Part shown: one piece after another, positions 1 to 5,386 of the stretch
Position numbering within the stretch: the first letter of the stretch is position 1
Layout of the letters: each line of letters begins with the position of its first letter
Position numbers and translations under genes: made by a program
Notes under the pieces: model-generated
What the model saw: only the letters and a program-made list of their open reading frames with translations
What the model was told of the DNA's origin: nothing
Databases searched by the model: none
Assembly (NCBI GenBank): GCA_021802685.1
Contig: JAJZRM010000214.1
Location: 1-5,386, forward strand
Direction: 5' to 3'
DNA: 5,386 nt
Source: Deltaproteobacteria bacterium
Lineage (GTDB): Bacteria; Desulfobacterota; Deferrimicrobia; Deferrimicrobiales; Deferrimicrobiaceae

Positions 1-1
1 G

Positions 2-799
2 CGGATCGAATACCAGGGGAGAACGGCTTCCCTTCTCGTTCTGAACGACGTGACGCGGATGAAGGACCTGGAACAGATCGTGTCCACGCGGGAGAAGCTG
101 TCGATCATCGGGCAGATGGCTGCGGGGATCGCCCACGAGATCCGGAACCCGCTCTCCGGCATCAACATCAACGTCTCCACGCTCGACCACGTGGTCCGGA
201 ACCTGGAGGGAATCTCCCTGGAGGACAGGGACAAGGTCCGCGAGATCGTGTTGCAGTCGAAAGCCGCTTCGGACAAGATCGCGACCGTGATCCGGCGCGT
301 GATGGACTTCACGAAGCAGGCGCCCCCGAAGCTCGGCCGGGTCGACGTCAACCAGGTCGTCCGGGAGGCGCTGGCGTTCTCCTCCGTGACCCTCAGGAAG
401 AGCGGGATCGCCGTCGAGGAAAGGCCGTTCCCGGGACTTCCCGTGTGCAACGCCGATCCCCGCCTGCTGGAGCAGGTGCTGCTGAACCTGATCACGAACG
501 CGGTCCAGGCGATGGAGGACGCGGAGGGAGAGAAGCGGCTCGGCGTGGCGGCCGTTCTACAGGGCGATACGGCCATCATCCGGGTATTCGACAACGGTCC
601 CGGCGTCCCGGCCCATATCCGTGAGAGGATATTCGATCCGTTTTTCACGACCCGGAAAACCGGTCACGGGATCGGGCTGAGCTTCAGCCGCCGCGTCATC
701 GAGAACCACGGAGGGACGCTGGTCGCGGGCGAAAGCGAATGGGGGGGCGCCGAGTTCCGCATTGCGCTCCCGGTCGCGGCCGAGGGGAGCCCCGCATGA
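2..799 (+). CDS. PAS-containing sensor histidine kinase, NtrB-like, 5'-truncated by the window edge
   Basis: This is the C-terminal 265 residues of a two-component sensor kinase that autophosphorylates on His and passes the phosphate to a response regulator. The frame is open from base 2, so the GTG at 50 is internal. Residues 1-18 (ending LVLNDVT) look like the last strand of a PAS domain leading into a signalling helix. The HisKA dimerisation helix follows, with the H-box AHEIRNPLSG and phospho-acceptor His45 (bases 134-136). The HATPase_c domain shows the N-box around LLNLITNAVQA (161-171), G1 DNGPGVP (197-203), F-box FDPFFTTR and G2 GHGIGLS (221-227). No catalytic box is missing. No transmembrane segment is visible, but the sensor region lies upstream, so location and signal are unknown. 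The stop overlaps the start of the NtrC-type regulator at 796, which marks that protein as the likely partner. The family assignment is firm; a specific name such as AtoS or ZraS is not justified. Confidence 0.95.
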   Translation, partial: RIEYQGRTASLLVLNDVTRMKDLEQIVSTREKLSIIGQMAAGIAHEIRNPLSGININVSTLDHVVRNLEGISLEDRDKVREIVLQSKAASDKIATVIRRVMDFTKQAPPKLGRVDVNQVVREALAFSSVTLRKSGIAVEERPFPGLPVCNADPRLLEQVLLNLITNAVQAMEDAEGEKRLGVAAVLQGDTAIIRVFDNGPGVPAHIRERIFDPFFTTRKTGHGIGLSFSRRVIENHGGTLVAGESEWGGAEFRIALPVAAEGSPA

Positions 800-2199
800 T
801 TCCTTTTTCCCTGTTCGTCGTGGAGGACGAGGAAAGCGTGCGGTTCGGGATCACCCTCGCGCTGGAAGGGAAATACCGGGTGCGGGCATTCGGGGACGCC
901 GAAACGGCGATCGCCGCCACACGGGAGGAGGAACCCGATCTCGTCCTCATGGACATCGGCCTTCCGCGGATGAACGGGATCGACGCCTTCAAGGCGATGC
1001 GGGAGATCCGCCCCGATCTCGTCGGCCTCGTCATCACGGCGTTCGAGGATGTGCCGACGGTCGTGTCGGCCATGAAGGCGGGCGCGTTCGACTACGTCGT
1101 GAAACCCCTCCACATGGAAACGCTCGAGATGCACGTCGAAAACGCCCTCGAGACGATCCGGCTGAAGAAGGAAGTCCGGGACCTGCAGGAGCGGTGCCTG
1201 CGGGACAAGATGCCCCTGTTCATCGGATCGAGCCACGCGGTCCGGGAGGTGATGGAGTTCGTGGAGGCCGTCGCGAAGAGCCCGGACACCCCGGTCCTCA
1301 TCGAGGGGGAGACGGGGACGGGGAAGGAACTGATCGCCGCCGCGATCCATTACCGGAGCCCGCATTTCCGGGGTCCGCTCGTCAGCGTGAACTGCGCCGC
1401 CATTCCGCGGGATCTCATCGAGAGCGAGCTCTTCGGGTACGAGAAGGGCGCCTTCACCGGGGCGGGCGCCGGCGGAAAGAAGGGGCTCGTCGAGCAGGCG
1501 GCCGGCGGCACGCTCTTCCTGGACGAAGTGGGAGACCTGGGAAACGAGGCGCAGGCGAAGCTCCTTCGCTTCCTGGAGGCGGGGGAGTTCTACCGCGTCG
1601 GCGGGACCCGGGCGCTCAAGGTCTCGGCGCGCATCGTTTCGGCCACGAACAAGGACCTCCAGGGACTGATCGCCGGGGGGCGGTTCCGGGAGGACCTGTA
1701 TTACCGGCTGGCCGTGGTGAAGGTGATGGTCCCTTCCCTGAACGAGCGCCGGGAAGACATCCTCCCGATCGCGCGGCACTATCTCGTGGAGTTCGGGAGG
1801 AAGTTCGGAAAGCCGTTCAAGGGGTTTTCCGGGGACGCCGAGGCGGCGTTGACGGCCCGGCAATGGAAAGGGAACGTCCGCGAGCTGAAGAACATCGTCG
1901 AGTGGGCGGTCCTCGCGGGAAAGGGGAGCCTCGTTGCCCGGGACGACCTGGGGCTCGACCGGGCGGGACCGGGCGCGGCGCAGGCGGCATCGTTGCCGGG
2001 GGCGATGTCCTTTCCGCCCTTGACACTGTCGGGAGTCAACCTGGACGCCCTCCAGGAATCCTTCGACAGGTATTACATCAACGAAGCGCTGCGGTTGGCG
2101 GAGGGGAACGAATGCCGCGCGGCCTCCCTGCTGAACATCAACCATCACACCTTCCGGTACCGCAGGAAAAAGCGCGGCGACCAGGCCTCTCCCAATTAG
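796..2199 (+). CDS. NtrC-family sigma-54-dependent response regulator (bacterial enhancer-binding protein)
   Basis: A complete 467-residue activator of sigma-54 RNA polymerase. The receiver domain (about 6-120) is canonical: acidic pair E10/D11, phospho-acceptor D53, switch T81 and K103. The AAA+ domain (about 143-375) has Walker A GETGTGKE (171-178), an intact sigma-54 contact loop GAFTGA (218-223), Walker B TLFLDE (239-244), sensor I SATNKDL, arginine-finger region RFREDLYYR (296-304) and sensor II WKGNVREL (from 357). A Gly/Ala/Pro-rich linker (about 385-415) leads to a Fis-type HTH (about 426-460) with the recognition-helix part ASLLNINHHTFRYR. ATG 796 is chosen because the receiver begins directly after it, GAGGGGAG lies at 782-789 with a 6-base gap, and it overlaps the kinase stop (ATGA). 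A start at 739 would add 19 non-homologous residues. The length is normal for the family. The overlap implies translational coupling with the kinase, and the sigma-54 promoter 119 bases past its stop is its most obvious target. Confidence 0.97.
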   Translation: MIPFSLFVVEDEESVRFGITLALEGKYRVRAFGDAETAIAATREEEPDLVLMDIGLPRMNGIDAFKAMREIRPDLVGLVITAFEDVPTVVSAMKAGAFDYVVKPLHMETLEMHVENALETIRLKKEVRDLQERCLRDKMPLFIGSSHAVREVMEFVEAVAKSPDTPVLIEGETGTGKELIAAAIHYRSPHFRGPLVSVNCAAIPRDLIESELFGYEKGAFTGAGAGGKKGLVEQAAGGTLFLDEVGDLGNEAQAKLLRFLEAGEFYRVGGTRALKVSARIVSATNKDLQGLIAGGRFREDLYYRLAVVKVMVPSLNERREDILPIARHYLVEFGRKFGKPFKGFSGDAEAALTARQWKGNVRELKNIVEWAVLAGKGSLVARDDLGLDRAGPGAAQAASLPGAMSFPPLTLSGVNLDALQESFDRYYINEALRLAEGNECRAASLLNINHHTFRYRRKKRGDQASPN

Positions 2200-2205
2200 C
2201 AATTC

Positions 2206-2229
2206 CTCGAAAACGCGTTCGGGATTTTT
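2206..2229 (+). terminator. possible weak rho-independent terminator after the NtrC-type gene
   Basis: Six bases after the regulator's stop codon, CTCGAA (2206-2211) can pair with TTCGGG (2218-2223) around the loop AACGCG. One of the six pairs is G-U. An A and five T's (2225-2229) follow directly. Position and T-run fit an intrinsic terminator separating the kinase/regulator unit from the next one. The stem is short and only half GC, so it would be weak. The TTCGGG arm also belongs to a word repeated further on, so it may instead be part of an activator site. Confidence 0.4.
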
Positions 2230-2244
2230 CGATTTCTTCCTCTG

Positions 2245-2292
2245 CCCGAATCGTCGCACCGGCCGGACAAATTTTATAAGACATCGATTCGG
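2245..2292. promoter_or_regulatory. candidate upstream activator site: 8-bp inverted repeat CCGAATCG / CGATTCGG
   Basis: CCGAATCG (2246-2253) and its exact reverse complement CGATTCGG (2285-2292) are separated by 31 bases, including an AT-rich run (about 2268-2280). Arm centres are 39 bases apart. Related words lie nearby: TTCGGG at 2218-2223, CCCGAA at 2245-2250 and ATCGGG at 2311-2316. The arms lie roughly 95 and 57 bases before the predicted sigma-54 transcription start. Enhancer-binding proteins commonly bind paired dyads at such distances, and the AT-rich spacer could favour bending. Assigning them to the regulator encoded just upstream is inference. Confidence 0.35.
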
Positions 2293-2317
2293 TTGACGAT
2301 TGCCGTGCGCATCGGGC

Positions 2318-2334
2318 TTGGCACGACTTCTGCT
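2318..2334 (+). promoter_or_regulatory. sigma-54 (RpoN) -24/-12 promoter
   Basis: The sequence TTGGCACG-ACTT-CTGCT fits the RpoN consensus YTGGCACG-N4-TTGCW with one core mismatch (C for the first T of TTGC). The invariant GG is at 2320-2321 and the invariant GC at 2332-2333, with the required spacing (first G to first G, 12 bases). Transcription should start near 2345, about 26 bases before the TTG of the receiver gene. The gene just upstream encodes a GAFTGA-containing sigma-54 activator, which strongly supports the call. It probably drives both the small receiver gene and the large exported-protein gene. Confidence 0.88.
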
Positions 2335-2359
2335 CGTAGAGGCGTAAGGCACGTATATC

Positions 2360-2363
2360 GGAG
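2360..2363 (+). promoter_or_regulatory. ribosome binding site deciding the TTG start at 2371
   Basis: GGAG ends 7 bases before TTG 2371. It is the only Shine-Dalgarno-like element between the predicted sigma-54 transcription start (about 2345) and the first conserved receiver residues. It therefore supports TTG 2371 over the upstream in-frame TTG at 2293, which lies before the promoter. Confidence 0.6.
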
Positions 2364-2370
2364 TTACGAG

Positions 2371-2787
2371 TTGAAGGTATGCATCGTGGAAAACGACCAG
2401 ATGCTCCGGGATTCGATGATCCTGTTCTTCCGGACCAAGGGGTGCGCCGTGCAGGCGTATCCGAACGCGGAAGAAGCGTTTCAGGCGTTCATCAACCTGC
2501 CTCCGGACATCGTGGTCTGCGATCAGAACCTTCCGGGAATGGACGGCCTGGAGTTCCTGGTCCATGTGGGCGCCCGCCATCGGGACATGGTCCGGATCCT
2601 TATCGACGCCTATCCGAACGGGCGGTTCGCCGAGAAGGCGAAGCAGGCCGGGATCGAGGAGTATCTCCTGAAGCCGTTTTCGATCGAGGAAATAGAGCGG
2701 GTGATGGAGCGGCGGTTGTCGACCCGCACCAACGGCACGCGGCCGAAGGGTGGAGCCGATGAGGATCCGAACCAGGGATTCGGCTGA
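2371..2787 (+). CDS. stand-alone receiver-domain response regulator (no output domain)
   Basis: A 138-residue CheY-type protein made of one receiver domain (about 1-115) and a polar tail of some 25 residues with no recognisable DNA-binding or enzymatic output. The first strand reads MKVCIVEND. The phospho-acceptor is D51 in VVCDQNLPGMDG, and the Y98/K101 signature is present in EEYLLKPF. Two positions are atypical. The acidic pair is E7/N8 rather than two acids, and the switch position, normally Thr or Ser, is D79 in ILIDAYPN. Phosphorylation is therefore possible, but the conformational read-out may differ. TTG 2371 is chosen because the first strand begins there, GGAG precedes it by 7 bases, and the open frame further upstream (from 2293) contains the sigma-54 promoter. 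The next gene starts 22 bases after its stop, so the two are probably one transcript. Its partner is unknown; it could act as a phosphate sink or feedback element on the upstream kinase, which is speculation. Confidence 0.88.
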   Translation: MKVCIVENDQMLRDSMILFFRTKGCAVQAYPNAEEAFQAFINLPPDIVVCDQNLPGMDGLEFLVHVGARHRDMVRILIDAYPNGRFAEKAKQAGIEEYLLKPFSIEEIERVMERRLSTRTNGTRPKGGADEDPNQGFG

Positions 2788-2796
2788 TGATCCTGT

Positions 2797-2804
2797 GAGG
2801 AGGT
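2797..2804 (+). promoter_or_regulatory. very strong ribosome binding site for the exported-protein gene
   Basis: GAGGAGGT, nearly a full complement of the 16S rRNA 3' end, sits 5 bases before ATG 2810. It fixes the start of the large open frame and contrasts with the GGAG/TTG initiation of the gene before it. Confidence 0.85.
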
Positions 2805-2809
2805 CGGAG

Positions 2810-2911
2810 ATGAAAGGCAGCGCATGCAAATCCGTTCAGGGGCGTTTCCGTTCGCTCCCCGCGTTTCTCTTCGTCGTGGCGCTCCTGGCCATCGGACCCC
2901 CGGCGTTCGGG
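2810..2911 (+). other. predicted Sec signal peptide (residues 1-34)
   Basis: The n-region carries K2, K7, R12 and R14. A hydrophobic core follows (about 16-29, LPAFLFVVALLAIG). Cleavage is predicted after A-F-G (residues 32-34), before FTLNVV, with small residues at -3 and -1. There is no Cys after the core, so it is not a lipoprotein, and no twin-arginine motif. The protein should reach at least the periplasm. Confidence 0.87.
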
Positions 2912-5386
2912 TTCACGCTCAACGTCGTGGACGGAAGCGGTACGCCGATCTCCGTCGGATACCGTTGGCTGGTGGAGGAGGACACGACCCACCCGGTCAC
3001 GCCCGGGGTTCGGGACAACAACGCCCTTTCGGTGAGCATCCACAAGAGCTACGCACCGGTGGTGGCCAAGGGAACGTCCGCCGACCTTACCCGGCTGAAT
3101 GACCCGGACATCATCGACCCTGCGAAACGGTACGTCGTCTCCGTCCTCCCGGACAATTCGTATTCCAACGGCGGGGCGAACGTCGCCGCCGGCCTGGAAA
3201 CGGTCAATGTCATCTGCCAGGCGCTTCCGCTCCCCACCGCGCAGATCTCGGTGCAGGTCTTCCGGGACGACGCGCCGCTCAACGGCGCACCGGACGCCCC
3301 GGCCGAGCCCGGCCTGGAAGGGTTCAAGATCATCGTGTTCGAGCAGGCGGGGCAGGTGATGGTGGACGCCTTCGGGAACAACCTGGGGACGGAATACCTG
3401 CGGAACCCGGACGGGACGTTCCATCTCGACCCGGACGGCAACCCGATCATCGATGGAGGGCAGGGCGAGGGGGTGTTCACCGACAACACGGGGAACGCCC
3501 TGGTCAAGTACCTTCCCCCGGGAAAGTACGGCGTGCGGGCCGTTCCTCCGATACCGCTGAATACCCCTCCGTTGAACAGCGAGATCTGGATCGGGACTTC
3601 CACCCTCGAGGGGACGCCCACCATCGACGCGTGGGTCAAGCCGGACGAATCGCCCGTCTTCAACGAGGCGGGCTTCTTCTCCACCCACGTCTTCTACGGG
3701 TTCGTCAACCCCGTCGACAACCTCTCCTGGCGGCCGCTGGGCACCTACATGCCCTTCTTCCCCATCGACAACACTCCTCAACCCGAGCAGTACGGGACCA
3801 TCACCGGCCAGGTCGCGGAGTTCCATCCGGTCCGCCCTCCCGCCACGGCATTGGCTGCTGCCGGCGCGCCCGTGCAGGAGGGGTGGCTGGCGGTGACCAA
3901 CCTGAACAACGTGGACGAGCTGATCTACGCCCAGCCGCTGGCGACCGACAACGTGACGGGCGCCTCCACGTTCACCCTCACCAATGTGCCGCCCGGCAGC
4001 TACCAGCTCGCGTTCTGGGACGTCCCCCGGGACGTCCTCATTTCCTTCCTGACGGTGATCGTTCTTCCGGAATCGGCCCCGCTCTCGGGAACGGGCGCGG
4101 TCGTGGCCCTGGATAACGTCCCCGTCCCGATGTGGTTCGGGAGACACAAGGGGTCCGTCTTCAACGATCTGAACCGGAACGGCTTCCGCGACCCGGGCGA
4201 GACGGGTGTTTCCAACCAGGCGATCAACCTCCGGTTCCGGGACGGGTCGATCTACCAGGCCACGGCGACGGACGACTTCGGAAACTACGAGCTCAAGGAG
4301 ATCTTCCCCTTCTTCCGGTGGCTCGTCACCGAGGTCGATTTCGCCACGCTCGACGCGACGGGCGCCACGGTCTACGTCGACCTGGGCGGGGAGCTCGCCC
4401 GGGATCCCGCCCGCCCGTACACCTTCGATTTGACCCCCCAGCCGCAACCGGAAAACGGCGGTGCGGATTTCCGCACCGAGGTGTCCACACCCACCGCTCC
4501 CGTCCTGCTCGAGGGGACGATGATCTACGCGGGATCGACCAATATCATCGACTGGGGGAAGACGAGCTATCCTCCCGGGAGAAACGGCGGGATCACCGGG
4601 ATCGTGTTCTACTCGGTGACCCGGGCCGAGGACGACGCGGCCTTGAACGTCGGCGACCCGTGGGAACCCGGCATCCCCCGGATCGTGGTGAACCTGTACG
4701 CCGACGCGAACGCGGACGGGGCCATCGACGACGTCAACGGGGACGGCGTGGGAACCCGCGCGGACGCGGACAACTACCCCTTCGGCAATTTCCCCGGTCC
4801 CGAGGACATCGACCGGAACGGCAACGGCGCGCTCGAGATGGGAGATGCGATCCACAGCGTCGCCACGGACAGCTGGGACGACAACCCTCCCACCGGCTGC
4901 GTGGCCGAGGCGGGAGCCGCCCCGATCGTCGCCCCCTATATCGACTGCGCCGAGATGTTCCCGTACTGGAACCAGGTCCGGCCCGTCCTCTTCGACGGCG
5001 GGTACGGCTTCTTCTCCTACGTCCCCGGAGGGATCGATTCAGGAAACGCCGAGGTGGAAGGGCTTCCCACCGGGACCTATATCGTCGAAGTGGTCCCGCC
5101 CCCCGGACAGTACGACCTGGTCAAGGAAGAGGACAAGAACGTCGACTTCGGCGATTCGATGACTCCGAGTCTCCGGGCCCTCGCCACGCCGATCCCGAGC
5201 ACCGTGCCTCCCTGCGTCGGGGAGCCCCACACCGTTCCCGCGGAGCTGACGCTGTTCCCCGGGATCCCGGCCTTCTACGCCGGGACGGACCGTCCCCTCT
5301 GCGACATGAAGCAGGTGCGCCTGGACGAGGCGATGAACGCGGCGGCGGACTTCCACTTCTTCACCGAGGTCCCGAAAAGATCGGAA
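2810..5386 (+). CDS. large secreted multidomain protein with CnaB/SdrD-B-like modules and calcium-type loops, 3'-truncated
   Basis: The frame is open from ATG 2810 to the last base: 859 codons with no stop, so the C-terminus is outside the window. A Sec signal peptide (1-34) precedes a region of unknown fold (35-140). Beta-sandwich modules with the turn [LV]P[PT]Gx[YS] follow: about 145-245 (LPPGKYGV at 235), about 328-425 (VPPGSYQL at 393) and about 597-765 (LPTGTYIV at 752). An SdrD-B-like module starts at G448, with the calcium motif D453-N455-N457-G458-D461-E464. The 597-765 module carries an insert with further EF-hand-type loops (632-679). Six Cys are present, one of them in the signal peptide (C6), and the other five are C136, C697, C713, C802 and C831. 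No CxxCH haem motif, lipobox or catalytic signature is seen. Families with such modules are surface or extracellular structural proteins stabilised by calcium. A similar role (adhesin, sheath or matrix protein, or scaffold) is inference. It is the second gene of the predicted sigma-54 unit. Confidence 0.92.
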   Translation, partial: MKGSACKSVQGRFRSLPAFLFVVALLAIGPPAFGFTLNVVDGSGTPISVGYRWLVEEDTTHPVTPGVRDNNALSVSIHKSYAPVVAKGTSADLTRLNDPDIIDPAKRYVVSVLPDNSYSNGGANVAAGLETVNVICQALPLPTAQISVQVFRDDAPLNGAPDAPAEPGLEGFKIIVFEQAGQVMVDAFGNNLGTEYLRNPDGTFHLDPDGNPIIDGGQGEGVFTDNTGNALVKYLPPGKYGVRAVPPIPLNTPPLNSEIWIGTSTLEGTPTIDAWVKPDESPVFNEAGFFSTHVFYGFVNPVDNLSWRPLGTYMPFFPIDNTPQPEQYGTITGQVAEFHPVRPPATALAAAGAPVQEGWLAVTNLNNVDELIYAQPLATDNVTGASTFTLTNVPPGSYQLAFWDVPRDVLISFLTVIVLPESAPLSGTGAVVALDNVPVPMWFGRHKGSVFNDLNRNGFRDPGETGVSNQAINLRFRDGSIYQATATDDFGNYELKEIFPFFRWLVTEVDFATLDATGATVYVDLGGELARDPARPYTFDLTPQPQPENGGADFRTEVSTPTAPVLLEGTMIYAGSTNIIDWGKTSYPPGRNGGITGIVFYSVTRAEDDAALNVGDPWEPGIPRIVVNLYADANADGAIDDVNGDGVGTRADADNYPFGNFPGPEDIDRNGNGALEMGDAIHSVATDSWDDNPPTGCVAEAGAAPIVAPYIDCAEMFPYWNQVRPVLFDGGYGFFSYVPGGIDSGNAEVEGLPTGTYIVEVVPPPGQYDLVKEEDKNVDFGDSMTPSLRALATPIPSTVPPCVGEPHTVPAELTLFPGIPAFYAGTDRPLCDMKQVRLDEAMNAAADFHFFTEVPKRSE
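4142..4350 (+). other. SdrD-B-like domain with EF-hand-type calcium loop
   Basis: Residues about 445-514 of the exported protein show the SdrD-B pattern GxVFxDxNxNGxxDxGExG, with calcium ligand positions D453, N455, N457, D461 and E464. It continues with a strand-rich half including TDDFGNYEL. In the known family this is a calcium-stabilised beta-sandwich repeat of surface proteins. The domain's end is approximate. Confidence 0.75.
4703..4846 (+). other. cluster of EF-hand/dockerin-type calcium loops (residues 632-679)
   Basis: Three 12-residue windows fit Dx[DN]x[DN]G...[DN]. They are D632-N634-D636-G637-D640-N643, D641-N643-D645-G646-T649-D652 and D668-N670-N672-G673-E676-D679. The first two overlap, so they may form a shared cluster as in thrombospondin type 3 repeats rather than two separate loops. 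The cluster is inserted between the strand IVVNLYAD and the closing LPTGTY turn of one beta-sandwich module. Confidence 0.6.

Noticed and set aside
741..747. Seven-G run in the kinase gene (and six G's at 1675-1680) as a phase-variation tract
   Set aside because: Both are short, encode ordinary conserved Gly/Trp positions, and are expected by chance in DNA this GC-rich.
762..2279. Plus-strand open frame of 505 codons in another phase over the activator gene
   Set aside because: The translation is almost entirely Arg, Gly, Pro and Ala, a shadow of the GC-rich NtrC-type gene.
2293..2298. TTGACG as a sigma-70 -35 box
   Set aside because: No -10-like hexamer lies 16-18 bases downstream (the region reads about GGGCTTGG). 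TATAAG at 2275-2280 has no -35 partner either.
2306..2311. TGCGCA palindrome as an NtrC-type TGC-N11-GCA enhancer site
   Set aside because: It is a bare 6-mer immediately beside the -24 element; the N11 spacing is absent and the position is too close for an enhancer.
2293..2370. Upstream TTG at 2293 as start of the receiver gene (26 extra residues)
   Set aside because: The added residues are not receiver-like and the stretch contains the sigma-54 promoter, so a transcript from it would lack this codon. TTG 2371 has its own GGAG.
664..2829. Minus-strand open frame of 721 codons across the activator and receiver genes
   Set aside because: It is antisense to two genes with complete, recognisable domains. 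Its translation is rich in Arg, Pro, His and Leu without any motif, which is typical of open antisense frames in GC-rich DNA.
2600..4855. Minus-strand open frame of 751 codons across the secreted-protein gene
   Set aside because: Its product is Arg/Val/Gly-rich low-information sequence. The + strand frame has a strong Shine-Dalgarno, a signal peptide and recognisable domains.
2810..5386. Multihaem cytochrome or LPxTG-type surface protein
   Set aside because: No CxxCH motif occurs in the frame. Sorting signals, if any, would lie at the C-terminus, which is outside the window.
1..5386. tRNA, rRNA, CRISPR array, insertion sequence or attachment site
   Set aside because: Nothing resembling these was seen. 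Non-coding DNA totals only the 171-base gap and a 22-base spacer.

Overview
The window looks like chromosomal DNA from a GC-rich Gram-negative bacterium. The NtrB/NtrC-type pair, a well-formed sigma-54 promoter and a large Sec-exported beta-sandwich protein suggest a deltaproteobacterial lineage (Desulfobacterota/Desulfuromonadales-like) or a similar environmental phylum. That placement is inference from gene content and style; no marker gene is present.

All four genes are on the + strand. (1) Bases 2-799 hold the C-terminal part of a PAS-containing sensor histidine kinase whose 5' end lies outside the window. (2) Bases 796-2199 hold a complete NtrC-family response regulator (receiver, sigma-54 AAA+ ATPase, Fis-type HTH), overlapping the kinase stop by 4 bases (ATGA). 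(3) Bases 2200-2370 are non-coding. They hold a possible intrinsic terminator, a cluster of TTCGG-type words including a perfect 8-bp inverted repeat, and a near-consensus -24/-12 sigma-54 promoter at 2318-2334. (4) Bases 2371-2787 hold a stand-alone receiver-domain protein, starting at TTG, with an unusual switch residue. (5) From 2810 to the window end, and still open, runs a secreted protein of at least 859 residues. It has a signal peptide, CnaB/SdrD-B-like beta-sandwich modules and several EF-hand-type calcium loops.

The most economical reading is a self-contained circuit. The kinase phosphorylates the adjacent NtrC-type activator. The activator, which keeps its sigma-54 contact loop (GAFTGA), binds sites in the intergenic region and opens the sigma-54 promoter. 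That transcribes the small receiver and the large exported protein, which has by far the stronger ribosome binding site. The stimulus and the job of the exported protein cannot be read from this window.
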